Below are positions 36,401 to 45,235 of a stretch of 64,000 nt of DNA, piece by piece. The notes under the pieces were generated by a model. It was not told the origin of the DNA. It searched no databases and was given only the letters and a program-made list of their open reading frames with translations. This DNA is from M3007 sp037445225 (GTDB lineage Bacteria > Bacteroidota > Bacteroidia > Chitinophagales > Saprospiraceae): contig JBBIKW010000010.1 in NCBI GenBank assembly GCA_037445225.1, positions 1 through 64,000 on the forward strand. The letters are read 5' to 3'. Made by a program: the position numbers and the translations under genes. Each line of letters begins with the position of its first letter. The first letter of the stretch is position 1.

Positions 36401-37244
36401 CAGAGGATACTCCCCAGATAGGCTGTTCGAAGCGATGTGCAAATACCGGCAGTGCGTTTAGGGCTGGGCGGCTGAGACCTCCTGCGGTGTTCAGAACTGT
36501 CAGAGATAACCACGTAGCGCCCAACAACCCTGCAGCCGCCCAGGGCCGCCCCTTTTGATGCCATCGAAGTGCCTGGCGCGAGACCCACATCAGCAGCAGC
36601 AACACCCACAGCAACGCGGCCGCCAACAGGACTTGCTGCACCCAGATGGGCTGCACATCGCCTGGAGCAGCTAGCGCAAAAAGTGCCGTTCCGCCGACGC
36701 GCACTGCCTCACCGCCATCGGGCGCCACCACGCAAACTTCTGCCGGCATGGCCACGCGTTGCGGCAGCAGCCGCTGCCCTGCCGTCCACTGCTCTACGGG
36801 AACCCACACCGAGAGCACCGTCTCTGGAGTGAACGGCCGCGCATATACAAAAAAGGACGCCGCTGCTCCTTGAACGAAGGTGCGCTGCTCGCCCTTCGGC
36901 AAGAGGGCTCGCAGCTGCTCTTCGCGCACCCCAACAGCACTGTTCGAGGAGAACAGTAGCGAGTCCTGTCGGTGTATCAGAATAGCGTAGGGCTGAGAGG
37001 CCACCTCTCGTATGGCTTCCATACCGACTGCCTCTGAGAGCGGTCGCCCTGCAGCAATTGCTTTTAATCCAGCGTGCTCGCGCGATACCCACGATAAGGC
37101 TGCCTGCTCCGCTTCGCTCAAATAAGTTTCCCATGCAGCCGCACTTTTTTGCAGCAACAGCTTACCTTTGAAGCCGTTTTTGGCCACTGCGATCACTGCT
37201 GCTAAAATAGCCCCGGCGACAAGGTATAGGAGCGAATTTCTCAT
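33498..37244 (-). CDS. Very large multi-pass membrane histidine kinase (NtrY-like layout)
   Basis: 1248 residues. An N-terminal helix (4-22) precedes an extracytoplasmic sensor (about 30-200), about nine membrane helices (about 200-490), a second extracytoplasmic region, two helices near 750-810, a third sensor-like region, another helix at about 920-945 and a HAMP-like linker. His1030 lies in AHDIKNPLTTIKLS, the NtrY/HPK4-type H-box; ATPase motifs RVRDNGGGIP and GSGLGLAICKRI follow. No response regulator is adjacent, so it is an orphan here. A TACCTTTG box is about 100 bases upstream. Confidence 0.9.
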   Translation of the reverse strand: MRNSLLYLVAGAILAAVIAVAKNGFKGKLLLQKSAAAWETYLSEAEQAALSWVSREHAGLKAIAAGRPLSEAVGMEAIREVASQPYAILIHRQDSLLFSSNSAVGVREEQLRALLPKGEQRTFVQGAAASFFVYARPFTPETVLSVWVPVEQWTAGQRLLPQRVAMPAEVCVVAPDGGEAVRVGGTALFALAAPGDVQPIWVQQVLLAAALLWVLLLLMWVSRQALRWHQKGRPWAAAGLLGATWLSLTVLNTAGGLSRPALNALPVFAHRFEQPIWGVSSVGDFLLHAGLLLWFAVFLHRVGRMENVGISLSKATRRGLSALGYAAVVGIAIGLIDLCRRLVYHSGIAFDFDNLLRNTEGFAGGALAGLLVIQLALFLLQHRLVFLSHRLCSEGRERAIAWTVGAGVVLALVGVARILPYSTLGLAIAFSAAYTVLVAISFAQRLHRLVLLAVCLMLFSAVATWALYSTQEQRDQQTQQRYAEALAVGRDSLQAEQQLREIARRLEEDTVVGSRLLKAWPFRPLAATLRQRAYEHVYPYSYLFQNYRLSVFAFDESGAVLPRDQIEARASIVDAYWERGIPVASDFPQVRFCISDKGIARYMVRTVHRRMNDPAQPVELYYFFDHVFPNPQQVYVELFYKEPYKGMVRLSDYDYAVQRYGYLVVERGTVSHAVFSQNLPRGYAKERMVEQPQRRVYTVYSTPDGTAAAAIGRTIGGFRKPLFFFSVWFVSSLLIATAIALLNSFPSHYSPRFSSQGSLSVRIHYRTFALIGIGFAGAIALTYFHFDAQARQQRQTTQDRKVETLMTYLRIQLSDASPQSDSLSQIVPQILAPQAAGLSLDVNCFFSDGRLLFSTQSPLVWMGVLPDRMSLQAWAYLIRTSELESAVQEYAGGIPYLHRYLALRNDKNQLLGFVGIPYNTSKPQIGPEASDFIGLLASVYVFLLFIAYAASYTLSNSIISPLKLISNKIQRLQLEGKNEPLEYAAPAGDEISSLIEEYNRMVEKLEASKAQLIRLERESAWREMARQVAHDIKNPLTTIKLSMQQLERLSSNPEQAAAYLKKAIARLIEQIDSLAQIATEFSLFANTDLRNKHDIVLNDLVESVYDLFTENREVEMNLELPQERLHIQGDKNHLIRVLNNLVINATQAIPPGRKGRIVLSLAAKNGYSIIRVRDNGGGIPPEIQLRVFEPNFTTKSSGSGLGLAICKRIIEAHEGRIDFTTWPGEGTEFWIELPLSLCEEVSKAGSSP

Positions 37245-37344
37245 AGATACGTGTGAAACAACAAGCTACCCTGGGGCATCTTTCGTATATAGAGCGGCTG
37301 CCGTACCCGTTCGTTCAAGCGCCGAAAGCGCATCATTGCGCGTG

Positions 37345-37352
37345 CAAAGGTA
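37345..37352 (-). promoter_or_regulatory. TACCTTTG box upstream of the large histidine kinase
   Basis: An exact TAnnTTTG element on the minus strand, about 100 bases before the start at 37244, in the region divergent from rnpB. Confidence 0.45.
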
Positions 37353-37435
37353 AGAAAAGCCCTGTGCCTGTAAAAAAATCGTGCCAACCCTGTAGACAAA
37401 TATGCCGTTTTAAAGACATAGCCCTAAACGAGCGC

Positions 37436-37846
37436 ATGCACTGCAAACCGCTCTGCCGCCTTTGCCCAACAGGGCGGGGAGGAAAGTCCGGACAACACAG
37501 AGCACCGCACCACCTAACGGGTGGGGTCTCGACAACGGTCGAGATACAGAGAGGGTCACAGAAAACAACCGCCGCTCGCCTTCGGGTAGAGCGGTAAGGG
37601 TGAAAACGTGCGGTAAGAGCGCACGGCGCCTCGGCGCAAGCCGAGGCGCGGATAAACCTTGCGGGTTGAAATGCCGCGTATACCTTGCTCTTTGCCTCGG
37701 CAAAGGATGTGTGGCTCGCACATAGGCTCTTCGGAACCGGCAAGGGGGGTAGGCAGCGCAGAGCCGTGCCGCGAGGTATCGGCCCAGATAAATGGCAGAG
37801 GCCTGGCAACAGGAACAGAATCCGGCTTATAGGTTTGCAGTGCCCT
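37436..37846 (+). ncRNA. rnpB: RNase P RNA (bacterial type A)
   Basis: The diagnostic P4-region sequence GAGGAAAGTCCGGACA is at about 37479-37494, and its partner ACAGAATCCGGCTTATAGG is at about 37815-37833. The ends pair as helix P1: 37438-37449 (GCACTGCAAACC) with 37832-37843 (GGTTTGCAGTGC), a perfect 12-bp stem. This fixes orientation and both ends to within a few bases, giving a length near 410. It is the catalytic RNA of RNase P, which removes 5' leaders from tRNA precursors. Confidence 0.97.
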
Positions 37847-37888
37847 CGTTTAGCGGGGTCTCCCAGTCGACAGTGCATAGGCGCTTCC

Positions 37889-38662
37889 CTACGCCCATGT
37901 GCTGTTCCAAAAAGGCGGCCAGTCGTCGTCGCCGCGCTCTTGCTGCCGTCGCCGCGCCTCCTCTTCCGCTTCCCAGGCGCGTTGCGCCTTCGTCTTCTCA
38001 AAGATGTCGCGCGGCAAAAAGAACCGTTCCTCTTCGTCGGCAGTCCAGGGCTCTGGGCGCTCTATCTCTTCGTCTTCCAGCTCTTCCTTGAACCAAAAGG
38101 CGGCAAAGATGCCCGAGAAGCTCCCCAAGAGATGGCTCTCCCACGAAATGCCCTCTTGGTCGGGCAGTATACCTGCAAACATGCCGCTGTAGAAGATGAG
38201 CACGATGAGCGCCAAGATGATGGAGCGGAGACTGCGCCGAAAGATGCCGTTCCAAAACAGGAAGGCCACTAGGCCGTATACGATGCCGCTGGCGCCGATG
38301 TGGATGACAGCGCGCCCCAAGAGCCATACCAATGTTCCTGTTCCCAAGTAGATGAGCCAAAACGCGCGCATGGCCACGCGCCGATAGAAATACAGGGTCA
38401 GGGCGGTGAGCACAAACAGCGGCACCGTATTCGACATGAGGTGCTCCCAACTGGCGTGTACCAAAGGCGCTGTAATCACGCCGCGCAACCCCCACAGCCG
38501 CCGCGGAAAAATGCCGTAGTTGCCCGGGTCGGTATTCGACAAAAACAGGTAGGTATGAACTATCCATAGTATGGCCGTCAGCCCAGCGGGAAAGCGGAGC
38601 GTGTCGAACAAATGCTGTTGAGGAGGGGACGATGCGGCTTCGCGGCTATTGTCTGAAAACAT
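37889..38662 (-). CDS. Rhomboid-family intramembrane serine protease
   Basis: 257 residues from the ATG at 38662; an earlier in-frame start at 38695 is possible. About six membrane helices (30-190). The catalytic dyad is present: Ser125 in GASG and His177 in the last helix (SHLLGSFSG). The usual HLMSN and GAxGxVYG-type landmarks are seen. The C-terminal 70 residues are charged and cytoplasmic. Rhomboids cleave membrane-spanning substrates; the target is unknown. Confidence 0.93.
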   Translation of the reverse strand: MFSDNSREAASSPPQQHLFDTLRFPAGLTAILWIVHTYLFLSNTDPGNYGIFPRRLWGLRGVITAPLVHASWEHLMSNTVPLFVLTALTLYFYRRVAMRAFWLIYLGTGTLVWLLGRAVIHIGASGIVYGLVAFLFWNGIFRRSLRSIILALIVLIFYSGMFAGILPDQEGISWESHLLGSFSGIFAAFWFKEELEDEEIERPEPWTADEEERFFLPRDIFEKTKAQRAWEAEEEARRRQQERGDDDWPPFWNSTWA

Positions 38663-38840
38663 GACGTGTAATCGAAGAGATGCTCTGATGGGCAAGGTCT
38701 CCTTTAACGCGAGGAAAGGTCGCCTTTTCTTGCAAAGAAATGCACGAAGCTCCTAAAAGTTTGAGGCGAACGACAATTATCGATGGAGCTTACTCGCTAA
38801 ACTTTCTTCTTTTCGCCCGCGCATCTTTTTTTGCAGCGCC

Positions 38841-38848
38841 TACTTTTG
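38841..38848 (+). promoter_or_regulatory. TACTTTTG box directly before the M14 peptidase gene
   Basis: An exact TAnnTTTG element ending 7 bases before the ATG at 38856, so transcription would start at or next to the start codon (leaderless mRNA). Confidence 0.45.
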
Positions 38849-38855
38849 CCGCATC

Positions 38856-40727
38856 ATGGTCTTGTCCAAGCCCTGTCCTTGCTCGTTGTCGCCCATCTCC
38901 GCCAAATACAGGCAAGGCCGGAGAGGAAAGCGGCAGCTCCTCCCTTTGCTGTGGGCTGGAGCGCTGTGGTGCGCAGCCTGCACGACCGTAAAACACCCTT
39001 CCGCTATGGCAGAACTGTTTCGCATTCCCTTCGACACCAACCCCAACCAGACCGTCACCTATCACGAGGCCATCGCCTGCTACGAGAAGATGGCGGCAGC
39101 CTTTCCGCGTATCTTTCGCCTCAGCGCAGAGGGCAACACCGACAGCGGCTACCCGCTTCACGTGGCAGTGCTGTCGGTCAGTGGCGAGTTCGATCCGGCT
39201 CGGCTGCGCAAGGCCGGCAAGCGCATCTTGTTCATCAACAACGGCATCCACCCCGGCGAGCCCGAAGGCATCGACGCTACCCTCCTGCTGCTGCGCGACC
39301 TGCTGACTCAGCCCGACCGCTTGCGTCTGTTGGAAAACACCGTGCTCGTAATCATACCCGTCTACAACGTAGACGGCTGTCTCAACCGCGGCGCCTATAG
39401 CCGCGCCAACCAAAACGGCCCAGAAGCCTACGGTTTCCGCGGTAACGCCCGAAACTACGACCTCAATCGCGACTTCGTCAAGTGCGACTCCCGGAATGCC
39501 CAAACCTTTAACCGCATCTTCAGCACCTGGCTGCCCGATGTCTTTATCGACAACCACACCAGCAATGGGGCCGACTACCCCTACACCATGACCCTCATTG
39601 CCACCCAGCACAACAAGCTGGAAGCTCCCTTGGGCGATTTTTTGCAAAGGACAATGCTGCCCGACCTCTACGCGCGCATGGCCCGACGTGGCTGGGAGAT
39701 GTGTCCCTATGTAGACGGGCCGGGAGAGACGCCCGACCAAGGAATTTGGGGATTCTGCGATTATGGACGCTTCTCCACCGGCTATGCTGCCTTTTGGAAC
39801 ACCATCGGCTTCATGCCCGAAACACACATGCTCAAGCCCTTTGCCGACCGCCTGCGCAGCACCCAAGCCTTCATGGAGGAGACCATCGCCTTCTTACACG
39901 AGCACGGCGATGTGCTGGCGCAAGCACGCGCCGAAGCCATGCAGCGCACGCAGACCAAAAGCGAGTTTGTCTTGAATTGGCGCTTAGACACCACTCAACG
40001 CGAGACGTTTCGCTTCAAGGGCTATACCGCTAAGTACAAACCCTCCGAGGTGTCGGGGCTGCCGCGCCTTTGGTACGACCGCAGTGAGCTCTGGGAGCGC
40101 GACATTCCCTACTTCAACACTTTTGTGCCCGCCTTTAGCGTAACGAAACCTTACGCCTACCTTTTGCCACAAGCTTGGGAAAACGTCATCGTTCGACTCC
40201 AAAATAACGGCGTGCGCATGTACCGCCTCCGCGAGGATGTAGTCTTGGACGTGGAAATGTACCGCATCGAGTCTTTTAAAAATCGCAGCGAATGGGAAGG
40301 GCACTACTACCATCACAGCGTAGAAGTGTCTGTTCATCGGCGTCAACAGCTGTTTCGGAAGGGCGACTACGTCATTCGCACCGACCAGATTGCCAATCGG
40401 TATTTGATCGAAACGCTCGAACCCAAGGCGCCCGACTCTTGGTTTGCTTGGAACTTCTTCGACCCTATCCTTATGCAGAAAGAGTACTTTTCTGCCTATG
40501 TTTTCGAGGATTTGGCCGCCGACTTTTTGCGCCAGCATCCGGAGGTGCGCGCCGAGTTGGAGGCCCTCCGGAAGGCGGATCCCACCTTTGCTGCGGACGC
40601 GCGCAAGCAGCTCGATTGGGTGTACCGCAAGTCGCCTTGGTACGAGCCTACGCACCGGCTTTATCCGGTGGCTCGAGTACTCCAGCCCGTGACCTTGCCG
40701 TTGGAGGACGTCGAAATAGCGCGATGA
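38856..40727 (+). CDS. M14-family zinc carboxypeptidase-like lipoprotein
   Basis: 623 residues. An unusually long basic N-terminus (about 27 residues) precedes the hydrophobic lipoprotein signal ending LWCAACT. The peptidase domain shows the first two zinc ligands His132 and Glu135 in GIHPGEPEG, the NYDLNRDF substrate loop and the third ligand His234 in DNHTSNG; PETHML near residue 325 is the likely catalytic glutamate region. A long C-terminal domain of about 280 residues follows and is not recognised. It should act outside the cytoplasm on peptides. It is followed 72 bases later by the SGNH hydrolase on the same strand. Confidence 0.9.
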   Translation: MVLSKPCPCSLSPISAKYRQGRRGKRQLLPLLWAGALWCAACTTVKHPSAMAELFRIPFDTNPNQTVTYHEAIACYEKMAAAFPRIFRLSAEGNTDSGYPLHVAVLSVSGEFDPARLRKAGKRILFINNGIHPGEPEGIDATLLLLRDLLTQPDRLRLLENTVLVIIPVYNVDGCLNRGAYSRANQNGPEAYGFRGNARNYDLNRDFVKCDSRNAQTFNRIFSTWLPDVFIDNHTSNGADYPYTMTLIATQHNKLEAPLGDFLQRTMLPDLYARMARRGWEMCPYVDGPGETPDQGIWGFCDYGRFSTGYAAFWNTIGFMPETHMLKPFADRLRSTQAFMEETIAFLHEHGDVLAQARAEAMQRTQTKSEFVLNWRLDTTQRETFRFKGYTAKYKPSEVSGLPRLWYDRSELWERDIPYFNTFVPAFSVTKPYAYLLPQAWENVIVRLQNNGVRMYRLREDVVLDVEMYRIESFKNRSEWEGHYYHHSVEVSVHRRQQLFRKGDYVIRTDQIANRYLIETLEPKAPDSWFAWNFFDPILMQKEYFSAYVFEDLAADFLRQHPEVRAELEALRKADPTFAADARKQLDWVYRKSPWYEPTHRLYPVARVLQPVTLPLEDVEIAR

Positions 40728-40799
40728 AATCTCGGTGCTATAGCCCAGCGCCTCTCGCGGGCAGAGGGCTAACGACAGACAAAAAGGCCGTCTTTCGAA

Positions 40800-41807
40800 A
40801 TGATGCGCTTGTTGCTGCTCCTTTTTTCGATAGCACTCTTCGGAGGAAGTGCGGTAGCCCAGCCTTATGCCAATGCCCAAGGTCGAACGCTCGTCGTGCC
40901 GGTGCGCATAGTCGTGTTGGGCTCGTCTACCGCAGCCGGTGCTGGGGCCCGTCCTATCGACAGCGCTTGGGTAAATCGCTATCGACACTACCTAAAGCGC
41001 CTACATCCGGCCTGTGAACTGGTCAATTTGGCGAAGAGCGGCTACCAGTCTTTTCACCTCATGCCCGACGGCTACCAACCGCCCGAAGGCTATCCGCGGC
41101 CCGACCCAGAGCGCAACATCAGCCGCGCGCTCAGCCTGCGCCCCGATGCCGTCATCGTCCACCTGCCCTCCAACGACGCTGCTGCCGGCTACAACGTCTT
41201 CACTCAACTGCAAAACTTGGAGGTGATCGCGCGCACCGCCTGGGCAGTAGATGTTCCCCTGTGGTTTGTCTCCATACAGCCGCGCAACTTCGATAGCCTC
41301 AAAGTGCAGGTGCAACGCCACATGCTGGATAGCACGGCTAAGCGCTTTGGCGAGCGCCTCATCCCCGTCTGGTCGCTGCTCGCCACACCTGCCGGCACCC
41401 TCGACCCTCGGTGGGACGCTGGCGACGGCATCCACCTCAACAACCGCGGCCATGCCCTCCTCTTCGAGCAGGTCGTAGCCCAAGGCATCCCGTTTCAACT
41501 CACCAGCTCCCATACTCGACCGCTCTACGCCGCCGAAAAACGCTGGAGTGATGCCGTCCCTCCCACCGATAACCCTTTAAGACCGCCTGTACTTCGCACC
41601 CTGCTACCTGTGGCGCTTCTGTTGAAAGCCGAACAACCCATGACGGGAGTAAACGTCGCCATCTTGGATGCCAACGGCCGCCTGCTGCACCAGCTAACCG
41701 TAGACTTGCCCTTCTTGCTGCCGAGTGATGGACTCCCTCACGGCGTCTATCGCATCCGCATGCGCAAGGGAAGCTGGGAAAAGTCGATGCGTTGGGTGAA
41801 AATGTAG
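40800..41807 (+). CDS. Secreted SGNH/GDSL hydrolase, possible T9SS type A tail
   Basis: 335 residues. A signal peptide (about 20 residues) is followed by the SGNH domain: block I VLGSSTAAG with the probable nucleophile Ser43, block III around PSND, and block V DGIHLNNRGH with the catalytic Asp and His. This family covers esterases and lipases acting on acylated carbohydrates or lipids. The last 75 residues (for example VAILDANGRLLHQL, GVYRIRM) look like a T9SS type A sorting domain, though weaker than that at 7060-7311. Its 3' end converges with the next gene, 6 bases away. Confidence 0.85.
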   Translation: MMRLLLLLFSIALFGGSAVAQPYANAQGRTLVVPVRIVVLGSSTAAGAGARPIDSAWVNRYRHYLKRLHPACELVNLAKSGYQSFHLMPDGYQPPEGYPRPDPERNISRALSLRPDAVIVHLPSNDAAAGYNVFTQLQNLEVIARTAWAVDVPLWFVSIQPRNFDSLKVQVQRHMLDSTAKRFGERLIPVWSLLATPAGTLDPRWDAGDGIHLNNRGHALLFEQVVAQGIPFQLTSSHTRPLYAAEKRWSDAVPPTDNPLRPPVLRTLLPVALLLKAEQPMTGVNVAILDANGRLLHQLTVDLPFLLPSDGLPHGVYRIRMRKGSWEKSMRWVKM

Positions 41808-41813
41808 CCGCTT

Positions 41814-43573
41814 TCACCGCAGCAGGGTGACGTCGCCTTTTTGGACGAACCAGACGGTGTCGTTTCCGTTGGGCAGGGCGTATTGCGGTTGCCAGACGTA
41901 GACGTCGGAGGGGGCGGGCACCTGGCCGTTGGGCAGTCGGCCGTCCCGGGTGTCGGTAGGGCTGTTGCTGGAGAAGAGGCGTTGTCCCCAGCGGTTGAAG
42001 ACGCTCCACTGGAAGGCGCGGTAGGCGCATTCGGGCGCGGCAATGGATCCGAAGGCGTCGTTGTGTCCGTCGCCGTCGGGTGTGAAGGCGTTAGGGAAGA
42101 TGGGTTTGCAGTGGCAATCTTGGGCGTCGAGTTGGTATTCGACGTTCCACTGCAGTCCGCAGTAGTCGATGTGGGCAGTGTAGGTGCCTGGGCCTTCGGC
42201 GCGGAGGGAGTCTTGTTGTCCGTTGGGCCAAGTGATGGTGGCGCCGTCGGGTGCGTCGGGGCGCAGGTAGACTACTTCGCCGAGGCAGGAGGGGGCCGAA
42301 TGCGCACCACATCCGCAATGCCTGTGGAGTCGTTCGTCAAACACCGGTAGGCCGAAAGCGGAACGTCCTTTTCTTGAAAAGAGGCGTTGATAGGTGTTCG
42401 AGCTATCGCTGCGGCTTCCACTGTTGGTAAAGGCTCTGGTCGAAGGGATATACGTCCCAATACGGTGGTGTTCAAGAGTGCAGTGGTATCGGCACATGCT
42501 AGACGCATGTCGCCCTGCACACCCATGACGAAGATTTGAGGCCCCTGCCATCCCGCTGCGTAGACCCGACCGTTTGCTGTGCCGAAATCTTGCACCTGTA
42601 GGCTTGGATGGTCCCAATAAAACCGCTGGGTCAGCACGTTGCCCTCAGGGCTTATGAGATGGAGCGCCATCCATTGATTAGGAGCGAGCCCTACCACCAG
42701 CAGCGTGTCGCCTCGATAGGGGAGCAGCTTCTCTAAGTGGCTTCGATTGACCAACGTGTACGTGCTTAGCCCGTACGTAGGGATGCCCGTTGGTTGAAAC
42801 CAGCGCAGCTGACCGGTGTGGCTGACCTTAACGAGGTGGAGGTCGGCGTCTTCGAGTCGAACGCCCAAGACGTAGCCGTCCGATACCCCTACCGGCCGCA
42901 CTCTGCCGGGCACTAAATTTCCTTTGGTCAACAGTTGGGCGTGCCACACTATCGATCCGGTAGCCGACCATTTCCAAACGTAATTATCTCCTACATGTAA
43001 GGAGCCGCCGTCACTCGCAGCGCACGCGCTGGTGTAGAGAGCAGGCACCTTCACTCGACGTGCCCACAAAACCTCGCCCGTTGGATCGATCTTTACCAAA
43101 TAGCCTTCTCCTATGGTAGAGGAAGTTCCCGACACCCAGATTTCTCCTTGATTGTTCACCGCTACAGAATGGAAAACCACTGGAGGAGGGAGTTCATATC
43201 GGTACGCCCAAATTACTTCGCCATCGATAGTTGTCTTAAGTAGCGCAAATCCCGCATTGTCGACAAGCTGCGCACCCATGAGCAGGGCACCATCGGGCAT
43301 ACACTCCAATCCGAAGAGGTCCGACAAACCAATGGTGCGGATATGCCCTCGGCGGAGCACCGCCTCACAGCCATCTACTACCAATAACTCGATAGCCGAG
43401 CGGTCCTGAAGCAGGACTGCTGTGAGCGCTCGCCCGAACTCCAACGGCTGAAGGTAGGTGCGCTGTGTTCGATGATTTACATCGGGCTGTGCCACCTGAA
43501 GCAAATAGCGCGATTGCCCCACGGCTGTCGAGGCCAATGAAAAGAGGAAAAAGGAAAAGGCAAAACGCATCAT
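41814..43573 (-). pseudogene. T9SS type B cargo protein, reading frame broken by a one-base deletion
   Basis: The N-terminal part reads from the ATG at 43573 (signal peptide, then about 400 residues of repetitive beta structure with recurring GEVIWAYR and GEVLWARR motifs, as in beta-propeller proteins) and stops at 42272. The C-terminal part continues in another frame to 41814 and holds an Ig-like domain plus a clear type B sorting domain (PNAFTPDGDGHND, FNRWGQRLF, KGDVTLLR). Adding one base to the G5 tract at 42291-42295 joins them into RPPSCLGEVV and one protein of about 586 residues. It may be a real inactivation, phase variation or an assembly error. A TATTTTTG box lies at 43633-43640. 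Confidence 0.85.
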
Positions 43574-44062
43574 AGGGCAGAACCTTTGTCCTTGTCTACT
43601 CCGTATCTGCAAAAAAACAGTTTCTATCTGTCCAAAAATACGCCTGGTTTGGCCGGGTTCGGCGCTAAAAGTGTGGAGGCGTACGCCATCGATAGATTGT
43701 ATAAAGCCGTCGTTGCACATTAGGCACAGCGTCACCGAGACCCATTGCGCTGGGTTGGGCGGAGGCGATACGGCAAATTTTGAGATAGCCGAGGAGCTCT
43801 GCTAGCACATGGTGCAGTTGCGTTTGCAGTTCGAACTCTATGGCAGCCCGACCGGGTGGTGGAAAGAAGATGCCTTTTTCCCCTTGACTAAGTCAGACCT
43901 CCTTCTTTGGAGTCTTCAATAGATAGTAGGTATACAAAGTTATCCTCTGGTCGGCGATGGCCATGAGAAAAAAGGTGCTTTGTCTAAAAATAGCAGTTTA
44001 TGAGGCAGAAATAGCTGGTGTAAGGTGACATCTACTCTGTGGGTGGTAGGGCGTGAACGGGG
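43574..44062. other. Gene-poor stretch of 489 bases
   Basis: Only a candidate promoter (TATTTTTG at 43633-43640, minus strand) is supported. A plus-strand frame of 37 codons at about 43808-43921 has protein-like composition (QLRLQFELYGSPTGWW) but no upstream start signal and a stop just before it. It could be the remnant of a decayed gene; I do not recognise it. No tRNA-like fold was seen. Confidence 0.5.
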
Positions 44063-45235
44063 CTACCTACAGTACCGCCCTTTCCAGGTGTAGCGGCGTA
44101 TGAACAGAGCAGCTAGACCTGCAATAGATAGGTATAGCATATGGGCAAGGAGTGCTGGCCAGAAATGTTGGAGAGCGCGCTTTTGGTGGAAAAAAGTGCT
44201 GGTTTCTTTCAGGAGCGTCCAGTCTGGCCATGCCTTAGCGGCAATTTGAAGAAGGGCCACTGCGCCAAATATGGGATGGGTTAATGCTGCAAACAGGTTT
44301 ACGACGACCGTGAGGCTGTGGGCGAGCATGAGGGCCAGCATACCTTGCATCAGCCGGTGGGGTAGATGAGCATTTTTCGCCCCCCAGCGCAGGCGCTGTT
44401 GGGCGAAAGCGGCGATGTCTGGGCAAGGAAAGGTCTGTACGGCGGCGTCGGCGTTTTTTAAGAAAAAGAGGGCGGCTATAGGCAGTTTAGCTAAGAGGTA
44501 CATGTCGTCGCCGGAGGCGCGGTGTTCATTACCGGCGAAGCCCTGCACGGCCTCGAAAGTGGATTTGGGGTAAAGCAGATTGGCACCATTCCCTACGGCA
44601 AACCAGCGGCGGGCGACAGCCGCTCCGGTGATGGCCATCGTACCCAATAGGTCGAGGGCTTGAAAGTGTTCCCAGAAGCGGCCTCGTGTTTTTAACACTA
44701 CCGGAGCAACGACAGCTTTAGAGCGGTGAACTTCATAGGCCGAAGCTAAGAGCATAAGCCATCGCTTGGGAGCGCGGCAATCTGCGTCGAGGGTGGCGAT
44801 AAGTTCGCCTTTTGCACGAGCGATGCCCTGTCGTAGCGCGCTCTTTTTGCCCGGAGGAGGAGAAGGATGCAGACCGCCGAGTTGAAGCAGGTGCACCCTT
44901 CCGGGAAAGCGGGCAGCTAATTGTGCCACGCGCGCTGCGGTGCTGTCTTCAGAGTAATCGTCTACGACGATGACCTCGCGCAGGTGGTCCGGATAGTCCC
45001 CCTCGAGAACCGAGCGCACGCAGTCCTCGATGTGCACCTCTTCGTTTCGAGCTGCCACTATTACCGAAATGCGCCTGGTAGGAGAAAAGCTCGCCGGTAC
45101 TTCCCAAACGGGTATAGCCTGCCAAACGCGCCGTACGCTTTGCAGCAGCGCTACATAACCGATGGTTAAAAGCAGACAAGCACTCCAGTAAAGAGGCTCC
45201 ACAAGCGCAGCAAACACAGCGGGGCATTGGCTCAA
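44063..45235 (-). CDS. Family 2 glycosyltransferase (membrane)
   Basis: 390 residues from a TTG at 45235 that overlaps the stop of the porQ-like gene (TTGA); no ATG is available in frame near the start. There is one N-terminal membrane helix (about 12-30), then the GT-A domain with SVIVAARNEE, VVDDYSEDS and the DADC (DxD-type) metal site, the acceptor-site region and QQRLRWGAKN, followed by two or three C-terminal helices. It resembles processive or membrane GT2 enzymes that build polysaccharides or glycolipids. Coupling to porQ could be incidental or could relate to surface polysaccharide for cargo anchoring (inference). Confidence 0.9.
   Translation of the reverse strand: MSQCPAVFAALVEPLYWSACLLLTIGYVALLQSVRRVWQAIPVWEVPASFSPTRRISVIVAARNEEVHIEDCVRSVLEGDYPDHLREVIVVDDYSEDSTAARVAQLAARFPGRVHLLQLGGLHPSPPPGKKSALRQGIARAKGELIATLDADCRAPKRWLMLLASAYEVHRSKAVVAPVVLKTRGRFWEHFQALDLLGTMAITGAAVARRWFAVGNGANLLYPKSTFEAVQGFAGNEHRASGDDMYLLAKLPIAALFFLKNADAAVQTFPCPDIAAFAQQRLRWGAKNAHLPHRLMQGMLALMLAHSLTVVVNLFAALTHPIFGAVALLQIAAKAWPDWTLLKETSTFFHQKRALQHFWPALLAHMLYLSIAGLAALFIRRYTWKGRYCR

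Noticed and set aside
38790..39866. A 358-codon open frame antisense to the M14 peptidase gene
   Set aside because: The sense strand has the zinc-binding motifs and a promoter box; the antisense product has no recognisable domain and reflects GC-rich codon structure.
39984..40988. A 334-codon minus-strand open frame spanning the M14 and SGNH genes
   Set aside because: It spans two well-supported sense genes and their gap, and its product has no domain features.
43736..44062. tRNA gene near the GTTCGAAC-type sequence at about 43828
   Set aside because: No cloverleaf can be folded around it: no acceptor stem or anticodon stem pairs at the right distances.
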